This document shows positions 37,103-46,200 of a stretch of 64,000 nucleotides of DNA, in pieces. How positions within the stretch are numbered: position 1 is the stretch's first letter; each line of letters begins with the position of its first letter. The DNA is from Desulfuromonas sp. (GTDB lineage Bacteria; Desulfobacterota; Desulfuromonadia; Desulfuromonadales; BM103), in the NCBI GenBank assembly GCA_012026975.1, contig VEPG01000010.1, positions 1 through 64,000 of the forward strand, in the 5' to 3' direction. The notes under the pieces are model-generated. The model was not told the DNA's origin. It saw only the letters and a program-made list of their open reading frames with translations, and did no database searches. A program made the position numbers and the translations under genes.

Positions 37103-38146
37103 CTACCAGACCGCCTCGACCACGATCCGCAGCCCTTCGAGGCTCTGCCCGGTTGCAACCTTGAGTACCGCCCCCGTCGCGCCTTGATAGCGGCCGTACA
37201 GTTCGCCGGGGGCCGGGGTGCCGCCGAGGTTGTTGCGCGCGGCGAGGAAGAAGTTGCCGCCGCTCGGGAATGACAGTTGGAAAAAACCGTCCGCCCCGGT
37301 CGGCTGGGACACATAGAGCGGGCGGTTGAGCATCGATTCGTCGGCATAGAGCAAGGCCTGCACGCCGGCCAGGGGTTTGCCGTCGCGATCGACGATGGTG
37401 CCGCTGAGCCGCGTCTGGCCGAACATGGTGGCGGCATGCCGTGAAACTTTCTCCGGCACGGCGATCACCGGCAGGCTGACCTTCGTGACGCTCTCTTTGC
37501 CAACCGTCACCGGGTTGGTCGGCAGGTAACCGAACAGGTCCCCGGCCTGGAGTGGCCCGGCCAGCGAGTTGCCGTGACGGACTCGGGCCACCAGGTAGTA
37601 ACTGCCCGCCGGCAAAGGTGCTTCGAACCGACCCTGCTCGTCGGTCGGGGCCGACATCCCCAGACCGAACCCCTTGAACTGGGCGGAGAGATCCGGATAG
37701 ACAAAAACAATGGCGTTGGCCACCGGTTTGCCATCATGCAACACGCGGCCGGCGACGCCACTGGGAATGGCCGTCGTCATCTCCGGCGGAGCAGTGACGG
37801 CCGGCACCAGCGGCAGGTTGACGTCGGCCAACCCATCCGCCGGCACGGTCACGGGGTTGCGCCCGTAATAGCTGAACCAACCGCTGCCGTTGGCCAGCAG
37901 GTAGTAACTGCCCGCCGGCAGGTCGAGGGTAAACAATCCGTCCGGGCCGGTCGCCTTGCTGGTGAATGGAGCGTCGCCGGCAAGCGACAGCGTCGTCAGC
38001 GGGTAGGCCAGCACCCGCACGCCTGCCGTCCCTGCCCCGCCGACCGCCACCTTGCCGGTGACGGGTGCGGCCTGGGCAGGGACAACCGACAGGAACAGGC
38101 AACAAAAGATCAGGATGAGTCGATGCTTGATCATCGAAAGGATCAT
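37103..38146 (-). CDS. Exported protein with carboxypeptidase-regulatory-like (CarboxypepD_reg) repeats
   Basis: This 347-residue secreted protein has a signal peptide (to about residue 27, VVPAQA). Three related beta-sandwich units follow, each with the pattern GxVxxxGxPxAGVxVxAYP and a GSYYLLA/GSYYLVA/GNFFLAA strand. They occur near residues 30-115, 130-225 and 250-345. Such domains are structural or adhesive rather than enzymatic. ATG 38146 follows GAGGG by 5 bases. It lies downstream of the FG-GAP and 17-codon peptide genes, beyond a strong hairpin. Confidence 0.82.
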   Translation of the reverse strand: MILSMIKHRLILIFCCLFLSVVPAQAAPVTGKVAVGGAGTAGVRVLAYPLTTLSLAGDAPFTSKATGPDGLFTLDLPAGSYYLLANGSGWFSYYGRNPVTVPADGLADVNLPLVPAVTAPPEMTTAIPSGVAGRVLHDGKPVANAIVFVYPDLSAQFKGFGLGMSAPTDEQGRFEAPLPAGSYYLVARVRHGNSLAGPLQAGDLFGYLPTNPVTVGKESVTKVSLPVIAVPEKVSRHAATMFGQTRLSGTIVDRDGKPLAGVQALLYADESMLNRPLYVSQPTGADGFFQLSFPSGGNFFLAARNNLGGTPAPGELYGRYQGATGAVLKVATGQSLEGLRIVVEAVW

Positions 38147-38209
38147 GGTCACCCTCTTCTTCGCAAGAGGGAAAGTCCCCCTGCGGGGACAGTCCCTGAA
38201 CTCAACTCC

Positions 38210-38250
38210 GCAAAAGGAAAAGGCCGGGTTGGCCGGCCTTTTCCTTTTGC
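38210..38250 (-). terminator. Terminator hairpin after the 17-codon peptide gene
   Basis: Perfect 18-bp arms (38210-38227 and 38233-38250, arm GCAAAAGGAAAAGGCCGG) flank a 5-base loop. On the minus strand the 3' arm ends in TTTTCCTTTT, suiting rho-independent termination. Confidence 0.8.
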
Positions 38251-38255
38251 GTTTC

Positions 38256-38309
38256 TTAGCAGGGGTGGACGCTGCCGCTCCCTACCACGCGGGGTTTTAC
38301 GTACTTCAT
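38256..38309 (-). CDS. 17-residue peptide MKYVKPRVVGSGSVHPC
   Basis: ATG 38309 is preceded by GAAGGAGGAAGTC, an almost ideal ribosome site, and the frame ends with TAA 17 codons later. A strong terminator follows 5 bases later. It lies 43 bases downstream of the FG-GAP/ASPIC gene in the same transcript. The product is basic at its start and ends HPC with a C-terminal cysteine, not a signal peptide. It may be a modified (RiPP-like) or signalling peptide, or a partner of the FG-GAP protein, but no maturation enzyme is in the window. Identity is unknown. Confidence 0.55.
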   Translation of the reverse strand: MKYVKPRVVGSGSVHPC

Positions 38310-38352
38310 GACTTCCTCCTTCGCGCAAAGGTGAGGTTGAATAACCTCGCTT

Positions 38353-39804
38353 CTACTTCGGTTCAACCACTTCCAGCAATTGACCAGCCTTGACGGCCTG
38401 GACCACTTTCGTTCCGCTCGGGAACACCACTTCCACACTGTAATTCTTACCGGCCGGGGCGCCAAAATGCACCACCGCCGGTTCCTGGGCACAGAACCCG
38501 GTGGCCGATTTCACTTCGCGCATCCCGGCCAGTCTGCCATCGGCCAGCAGTTTGACGCGGGCGCCGTAGGCATCGCGGTTCGACTTGGTGCCGACCAGCT
38601 TGACCTTCACCCAGTTGCTGTCGTTCTGGTTGTTCAGCAGCAGCTTGTTCTCGGCGCCCCAGTTGACCACGTAAAGGTCGAGGTCGCCGTCGTTGTCGAC
38701 GTCGGCCAGCGCGGTAGCCTTGGTGCGCACGGTGGCGCACTGGATCTGCGGCTGTTTGGCGGCTACGTCGGTGAAGTTCCCCTTGCCGTCGTTCAGGTAG
38801 AGCTGGTTGGCCTGCTTGCAGTCGCCTTCGTAAAGATCGAGGTCGCCGTCATGATCGATGTCGCCGAAACTCGGGCCCTTGCCCCAGCCGTCCTTGGCGC
38901 CCTTGATGCGGTCGGAGACCTTGGCGAAGTTCCCCTTGCCGTCGTTGACGTACAGGTTGTTGCCACCGATGTAGTTGGAAACGAACAGGTCGAGATCACC
39001 GTCGTTGTCGATGTCGCCGAACGCCGCGCCGAGACCCCAGTTGGCATCGTCGACGCCACGCGCCTTGGCCTGCTCGCTGAAAACACCGCCGTTGTTGATG
39101 AACAGCTTGTTCGGCTCGCCGGCCGGGTAGCGGCCGTTGACTACATAGAGGTCGACATCGCCGTCGTTGTCGACGTCGGCCCAGACGCCCATCCAGCTCC
39201 AGCTCTTGTCGCCCACGCCGGCCTGATCGGTGACGTCGGTGAAGGTGCCGTCGCCATTGTTGCGATAGAGCACGTTCTTGGCGCCAACGCCGTAGTTGGC
39301 GCAGTAGAGGTCAAGATCGCCGTCGTTGTCGTAGTCGGCAAAACTGGCCGAATAGGTGAAGGCTTTCAGTCCCACGCCGGCCTTGTCGGTGACGTCGGTG
39401 AAGGTACCGTCGCCATTGTTGGCGAAGAGGCGGTTGGCTTCGATCTCGTACTGGCCGCCATTGGCCAGGTAGAGGTCGGTATCACCGTCGTTGTCGTAGT
39501 CGCCGAAAACGCTCCCCATGGTGAAGCCGGGGGAGTCGAGACCTTTGCCGGCAGTCGCCGTCACATCCTTGAAGGTGCCTTTTCCCTGGTTCAGGAACAG
39601 CTTGTTGGCACCGCCCTTGTTGGAAACATAGAGATCGACCAGGCCATCGTTGTTGACGTCGGCAAACGCCGCGCCCTTGCCAAGGCCGTCGTCGGCCACG
39701 CCGGCCTTTACCGACACATCGACGAACTCCTGCGCCAAGGCCGGGCCGGCCAACATCGCCAGCGCGCATACTCCGACAAGAATCTGTCCCGCCTTTTTAC
39801 TCAT
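38353..39804 (-). CDS. Exported FG-GAP/VCBS repeat protein with ASPIC/UnbV C-terminal domain
   Basis: The 483-residue protein has a signal peptide ending ALAQ (about residue 25) and a beta-propeller. At least seven calcium-binding units share the pattern DxDNDGDxDLYxxN (for example DYDNDGDTDLYLAN and DIDNDGDLDLFVSN). The ASPIC/UnbV domain closes the protein (NWVKVKLVGTKSNRDAYGARV ... VVFPSGTKVVQAVKAGQLLEVVEP). This architecture equals CRTAC1-like surface proteins. GGAG precedes ATG 39804 by 6 bases. A good promoter lies at 39894-39922. The 17-codon peptide gene follows. Confidence 0.92.
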   Translation of the reverse strand: MSKKAGQILVGVCALAMLAGPALAQEFVDVSVKAGVADDGLGKGAAFADVNNDGLVDLYVSNKGGANKLFLNQGKGTFKDVTATAGKGLDSPGFTMGSVFGDYDNDGDTDLYLANGGQYEIEANRLFANNGDGTFTDVTDKAGVGLKAFTYSASFADYDNDGDLDLYCANYGVGAKNVLYRNNGDGTFTDVTDQAGVGDKSWSWMGVWADVDNDGDVDLYVVNGRYPAGEPNKLFINNGGVFSEQAKARGVDDANWGLGAAFGDIDNDGDLDLFVSNYIGGNNLYVNDGKGNFAKVSDRIKGAKDGWGKGPSFGDIDHDGDLDLYEGDCKQANQLYLNDGKGNFTDVAAKQPQIQCATVRTKATALADVDNDGDLDLYVVNWGAENKLLLNNQNDSNWVKVKLVGTKSNRDAYGARVKLLADGRLAGMREVKSATGFCAQEPAVVHFGAPAGKNYSVEVVFPSGTKVVQAVKAGQLLEVVEPK

Positions 39805-39893
39805 GGCTTTCTCCTTTTCACCGACCAGCAAATTATCAGAAGGATAACACATTATTCGGCGCGCGCCAGAGCTGACCATCCGACACGCCGCTA

Positions 39894-39922
39894 ATTATAC
39901 AAGCAACCTATTGAAACAACAA
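39894..39922 (-). promoter_or_regulatory. Sigma-70 promoter of the FG-GAP/peptide unit
   Basis: On the minus strand, TTGTTG (39922-39917) and TATAAT (39899-39894) are separated by 17 bases, giving a start near 39887 and an 80-base leader. Confidence 0.7.
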
Positions 39923-39934
39923 ACGAAATATAAC

Positions 39935-40139
39935 CTCACCAAGACAAGGGCGACACATACTGCTACCCGTACATCAAAAGCTTCAAGGCATGGCTGACGA
40001 TTAACACCCTACTTCTTTATGCAAAATCAACGCCGAAATCCGTGCTGCCGGAGATCGTCCTGACACCACCGGCCAGACCGGCACAAGACTTCCCGGGGCA
40101 GGCCGAAAACCATGCAGGATTGGCCGTTGACGTTGATCT
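39935..40139. other. Intergenic stretch without a recognised gene
   Basis: About 200 bases between the FG-GAP promoter and the next palindrome. A plus-strand frame is open from 39934 to TAG 40143 but has no start codon or ribosome site. No repeat or RNA structure was recognised in it. Confidence 0.5.
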
Positions 40140-40167
40140 GTAGAGACGCATGGCAATGCATCTCTAC
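40140..40167. repeat. GTAGAGACGCAT palindrome
   Basis: GTAGAGACGCAT and ATGCATCTCTAC are 12-bp arms with one mismatch around GGCA. It is related to the palindrome at 6464-6484. Confidence 0.75.
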
Positions 40168-40172
40168 GATGC

Positions 40173-40210
40173 AAACGAGAAGGGCCGGGTTACCCCAGCC
40201 CTTCTCGTTT
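40173..40210 (-). terminator. Terminator of the giant multihaem gene
   Basis: AAACGAGAAGGGC and GCCCTTCTCGTTT are perfect 13-bp arms. On the minus strand the stem starts 17 bases after the stop codon at 40227. Confidence 0.8.
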
Positions 40211-40226
40211 CCCTGTTATGCTTCGA

Positions 40227-43200
40227 TTACCACGGGGTGACGGTGTTCCAGCCGCGGTTCGAGTAGTTGGTGCCGGTGCCTTTGGTCGCCTCGACCGCAC
40301 CAGTATCGACCGGTTCGGCGTAGAGACCGTTGCCGGTCGGCCCGCCGGTGGTCGAATCGCCCGGGATCAACCGGTTGGCGGGAATGATGCCACCGACCCG
40401 GTGGCAGTTTTGCGCCGTCGACCAGTTGGAAATACTGCGGTTAGTGTTGATCGCACCGTTCGAAGCATTCAGCTGATAACTGTCGTCCCAGGTGTTGTGC
40501 TTGGTGTCGAGGCAGTTGGTGATCATCAGCTTCGGCAGACGTGACGCGTGCGGATTGTGGCACTTCGAGCAACTGAACTTGTGATACTGGCTGTTGATCG
40601 TCGCCGCATCGATGGTGATCGTTCCCCAGCGGTTGGTGCCCGGGGTGGTGATTTCGTTGTTCTCGGAGACGGACGACAGTGACGGCGTGTAGTTGTAGCC
40701 CGAGTTGCCGCCGTTGCGGAAACCGTAGGTACCAACGTCGCCAGGCGCGACACCTGTTGTCGCCGTCCCGCCCCAGTAGTGCATCGCCGGAGTGTTGGTG
40801 GCGCCAGTGGTCGAGAGCGTACCGCCACGGAGGTCGAAGATGTTGGCCGCAGTGCCGGCGGGGACGTTGCCCGTGCCGCCGATGACCGCATTGGCGTGGC
40901 CGTTGGCGCTGAACCACATGTTGGTCTCGGTGGTGTTCCAGTTCATCGTGCTCGGGTTGTTGCCGTGGCACAGGGTGCACAGGCCGGCCGAATCAGCCAG
41001 GGTCCAGGCGCCGCCGGTGCCGGTGCCGCCGGTGGCCGTCGGGTTGGCCGAGGCAGTCCCGTTGGCCGCCGCACCAGCCGTGCCGGGACGGACGTTGTTG
41101 ATGTCGATAAAGAAGCCGCCGATATAGGTCTGGTTGGCCCCGTTGCCGCGCGGCACGGCACCGAACGGCGCGGTAACAGAATAGGCAGTGGCTGCCTGCG
41201 GCGCCCCGTCCTCCTCGTAGGGGTTCCCCCACCAGGTGCCACGCAGATACGGCGGGCCGTTGGGGCCGACGGCATCGTGCACGTCGTGGCAGTAAGAGCA
41301 ACGGATCAGGGCGACGTTGTCCGGGCTCTCCTTGTAGGCATAGGCCGTCCCGGTGACCGTACTGGCACCCGCGCTGTTGGCCGCATGGGTCGACTGGATC
41401 TTGCTGGTCTTGTAGCCGAACTTCGCCTGGCCGCTGGTCCAGGTCGCCGTGGTCCAGTTCGAGGTCGACAGTGAACCGTAGTCATACTGATACTGCGATG
41501 CTGCCGCGGCTCCGGCCTGGTAGCTGTTCTTGCCCCATTCGGAGACGAAATCCTGCAGGGTGATCATCTCGCCGGCAGTGGCGTCGGCGGTGAAGGTGGC
41601 TGCCGGAAAGGTCAGGGTGCCGGCAGCAACGGCTGTCGGGGTGACCCACTTATTGTTGGCGACCACGGATGAGCCCATAACCTTGAGCGGCTTGCCCACG
41701 GTGAAGACGCCCAGGCCGGCGCCGGAATCGACGATGGTGGTCGCGGTGAAGGTGATCGTGGCCTTCTTGACATTGGCCGTGCCCATGGCATCGTGGCAGC
41801 CCCAGCAGATCTCCGCCTCGGTGGTCTTGGTCGCGATCGAAGCATGGGTTCCCGGCCCGCCGAGCTTGATGCCGCCGTGCTGCGTGCCAACGTAGTTGAT
41901 GCCGACCGTCGCGTTGTTCGGGATGTTCACCCCACCCGCTTTGATGTAATGACCGCTGTGGCAACTGCCGCAACCGGTGAACGTACCATTCTTGGTGACC
42001 GTGGTGTGCGGGCTGGTCGACGTGACGATGGTCGCCCCGCCGACGCCGGTGGTGTGGCAGGCGCCACAGTCGCCCGGGCCGATGTCGGCCGCCTTGAGCG
42101 GGCTGTTGATGCCGCCGGGGATAGTGAACTGATGGGCGGTATCGTTGCCGTGGCAGACGGCGTTGTCGCAGCCGCCGGTCGTCGGGTCGTAGTCCGCATC
42201 GTTGGCCAGATTCGCGTCACCATCATCGTTCAGGGTGATGGTGCCGTCCATGTGCTGGCCAATGGTGTTTCCCGGACTGCTGTAGGTAGTGAAATTCGGC
42301 GCCTCAGCAGGATCGCCGTTCATGGCGGTTAGCTGCGCTGCCGTCATCCCGGTGATCGGCAGGGCACCGGAGCCATTGTCATTCCAGCCATGGCAATAGA
42401 GGCATTGGCCATGGTTGTCCTTCAGGTACTGCAAACCGTTCGGCGTGGTGTGGTTGACCGGTTTGATGACGCCACTGCTGTAGGTGGAATAACCGGCGGT
42501 GACGCCAACCGGCGGATAGTTGTGGCACGACTGGGTGCAGTTGAGGATCGCCGCCGAATCCCAGCTGGTCGCGCCGTGGCACTCGGTAGTGCAGGTGCGG
42601 TTCGCGTTATAGCTGGATCCGAGGCCGGCGCCGCCGGTCGTCCCCGGCGATGAGAGCTTGGCCGCTTGACGGAGCTTGACGTTGACCGTGCCGTTGACAT
42701 GGGTCGTATCGTTATAGTTGAAGCCGTCATGGCACAGGGCACACGGGTCACCGGTCTGGTAGACGCTGTCGTCAAGGTGGTTGGCATGCTTGCCAACCTG
42801 GAAGCCGGTGGTCAGGCCGGCGAGATCCCTGCTGGTGACACCGCCGACGGTCAGGCCTGTCGGCGCGCCCGCACGGTAGCCGACCCCGGTCCCGATGCCC
42901 CCGTGGCAGGAGCCGCAGGGTTGGGTCGAAGCCGGGTTCCATACTGGTCGCGCATAGCCGTGACAGTAGACCGCGCAGGTCATGTCGCCGCTGGCGGTAT
43001 TGACAACAGTGGCCGGTGTGGTGGAGGTGTCCCCGGTATAGCCGCCGCCGGTGGTGCGCCCCTCGTAGGTGCCGCCGAGAATCTGTTTCACGGCGCCGGT
43101 GAATTGCGGGTTGACGCTCACTTTGAAGCCGATGTTGAGGTTGCCGTTTTTCGGCATCTGGTTGGGACCATCCCAGCCGTTGTGGCAGGTGTTGCAGTCG

Positions 43201-46200
43201 TAGCCAAGATCAACGGCATGGCGTTGGTGCTCGCCCCACACCGTGGAACCGGTGGTCGCCGGCTGGGTCGCCAGACCGGCGGCACTAACCGGCGGCGTAC
43301 CATGACAGTTGTCGCAGGAGGCGCGGAAACCGACGTTGTGCTCGTGGCAGCGGATGCAATCGGTCTTGTTGTTGTGCAGTTTGTTGGTCAGCGTACTGGA
43401 GTTCTGGCGATGATAGGTGGTCTGGCTGTGGCAAACCTCGCAGACCCGGTTCGACGTGGTGTGGCTGTCGCTGTCGTCGCCGAATTCGGCGGTCCCCTCA
43501 CGGACATCCTGCAGGGCCACGGTACTCCCCGGCAGGGTATCGGCCTTTGCCGTCACCGCCGTGATCACCCGTTTGACGTTGCTGCTGTTCTTTGCATGGC
43601 AGGTGCCGCACTCGAACGCGTCGTACTGGGCGCCCGGGTAAGAGGCGTTCGGCAGCCCCCAGCCGCCGGGCCACTTGCCGTTGAGATCCCAAGTGCCGCC
43701 GGCACCGACGCAGGCCGCCTCGCTGGCATAACCGATCTTGCTGCAGGCAAAGCGCAGGGCGTTGTGCATCAGGTTGCTGTCGACCCAGGAGGTCAGCTGT
43801 ACGGTTTTCTTCCAAGGGGGCGCCGTCGCCTGCGACAGCTGGATGGTCGTCCAGTCGACGACGTCCGGGGCCGTCTCGGTGACAGTCACCTCGATGTCAT
43901 AGCTGGTATCGGTCGTCAGGCTGGTCAGCATGAACTGCACGGTCTGGTTGCGCAAACCGTCAGCGTCGCCCGCCTGGCCGTCGATCACCGGGCCGACCGT
44001 GGTCCAGTTGGCCGGGAGGTCCGGTGCGCTGGTCAGCTTGTAGCGCACCGTGGTCTGGGCATTGTCGTTCTTGTCGCTGCAATAGTTCATTGAGACGGTG
44101 ATCGAGGTCTTGCCAAAGGCTTGCGCCGTGATCTGCAGCGGCCGGATGCGGTTAAGACGGCCATCGAAGGGGACATTGTAGGCTTTTCCCGGGGCCGTCG
44201 CCCCCTCGACGACAGTGCCGCCGTAGATGCGCTTACCGCAGACATTCAGCGCCCGGAAGCGGAAGATCGCCGTCCCCAACTGGTCGACCTTGGGGGTAAA
44301 GGTCGCGCCGTTGGTCTGCCAAGTGCCGCCGTCGTCGAAGGAGACCTCGATCGCGGTGACGCCGACCGTGCCCGTCGCCGTGATGGCAGTCGCCACGGTG
44401 ATTGGCGCGCCCGGAACAGTCCAGGTGACCGTGCTGGTATTATCGATACAGGTGTTGTCGATTGTCACCGAGGTCGCCGCCGACGTGACGTAATTGCCGC
44501 AGTCGGGATCGTTGCCACTGGTGGTGAGCGTCACCCCGGACAACGCGGGGCCGGTACCGCAGGCCGAGGTATCCCAACTGTACTCCCACCGACTCGACCC
44601 GGCGTTCCAGGTCATCACCCCGTTGGAGACGTTGCAGGCGCCGGCGCCGGTAATATTCACCGACATGTTGGTCATGGTCGACGGCGCGGATTCCACGCCG
44701 ACCTGGGCACGCACGACCACCAGGCCCGTCACCGTGCCGCTCGGCGTCGTGGTCAGCGTCGCCAGGTCGGCATCGTTGGTATTGTAGGCAACCGCCCCTG
44801 ACTGCACCGTGATGGTCGCACAATCGCCGGATCCCTGGGCGCGGAAGATCACACTCCCGCTCGCGCAGGGCGGCGGCGTGAAGGTGGAGCCGTTGGCTAC
44901 CCAGGCGCTCCAGTTGGTACCGCCGTCGATGCTCCAGCTGACCTGGATGCCGGTGGCGGTGCCGCCGGCCGTGACCGTCACCGGTCCGGTGATCGGTGCG
45001 GCGGGGCTGGGTGCGGTCAGGGTTTTGGTCTCGCTGCACGCATTCCAGGTGAAGGCCGTCGGCGTCGTGGTGATCGCGGCGCCGCAATCCGGATCGGTGC
45101 CACGGACCTCCAATGTATAAGTGCCGAGGTTGACATAGTCGCCGCAGAGCGAGCCGCCGGCCGCAGTGGCCGGAATTGCTGCAGTCGCCGTCCAGTTGGT
45201 GCAGATCGTGACCGTCGGGTCGGGGGTCGAGGTTACGGCCACCCAGCTGCCGGTGGTCGTCGTAGTCCCCCCGTAATAGACCCGGCAGGTGGTGCCGCCG
45301 GCAAAGGTCGTCGCGGCGATCTCGTACATCAGGCGATGATTGGCCTGGACCTTGCCGCCGTTGACCAACGTGTAGGTATTGAATACCGCGGCCGTAGTTG
45401 CGGCATTTGAAATGTTGGTCACCGTGTTCGAGGTCGCGATCTGGGTTTTGGTGCCGGTCGCCGGATCGTAGTCGTAAAGATGCATGGTGAATACGTCCCC
45501 TGTCGCCGTGGAACGCAACGCCGCGTTGGCGGAAATGGAGGAGAGCGTCGAAGTGTAGGTGTACACCGGCGAATAGCCGCGGATAAGAACCTTGGCGCCG
45601 GCCGCCAGGGTCGAAGGCCGCCAACTGGTTGCCGTGGTGGCGCCGGTCGAGGTCGTGCCGCGATAGGGGATCGTCGTTCCCGTCGATTGGATCGTCGGTA
45701 GGTTCGCCGTGCCGTCGGTGCCGAGGTTGGTGGTCGTATCGCCCTGTAGGTACAGGGTGGTCGTCGTCGGCCCGGCAGGGGCGGCCGTACGGGTCACCTT
45801 GTATTCGAATGTCCCAACATCGCCAGTCGTGGTTTTCAGGTTGCCGGCGTTATACGGCGTGCCGTAGGCGGTCTGGCCGGTCGGGATGGTGATAGTCGAG
45901 GGGTCGGCATCGTAGCAGGTGTACCAGGTGAAATCCTGACCGTTCCCTGGAGCGGTGGTGCCACCGACGTAATAGGTGGTCAATCCGCACTCGGTGTCGG
46001 TGCCGCGCGCGTACAGCTTGTATGAGCTACCGTTGGTCAGGACTGCGGCAGCCTCCTGCGGGTCGGCGTTCCAGTCGATCAGGACAGTTTCCACCGTGGC
46101 CGGCTTCAGACTCATGGCAGTCATGGAATCGAAGGCCGTGTTACTTGCAGTATGCTGGGAACCATCGCTGGCCGCGGTTGTCACGTTGCGATTACGGATA

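Noticed and set aside
39934-40143. Plus-strand open stretch of 69 codons (TYCYPYIKSFKAWL...) before the giant cytochrome
   Set aside because: It lacks a start codon and ribosome site and ends in a palindromic repeat. It may be a gene remnant, but nothing recognisable supports this.
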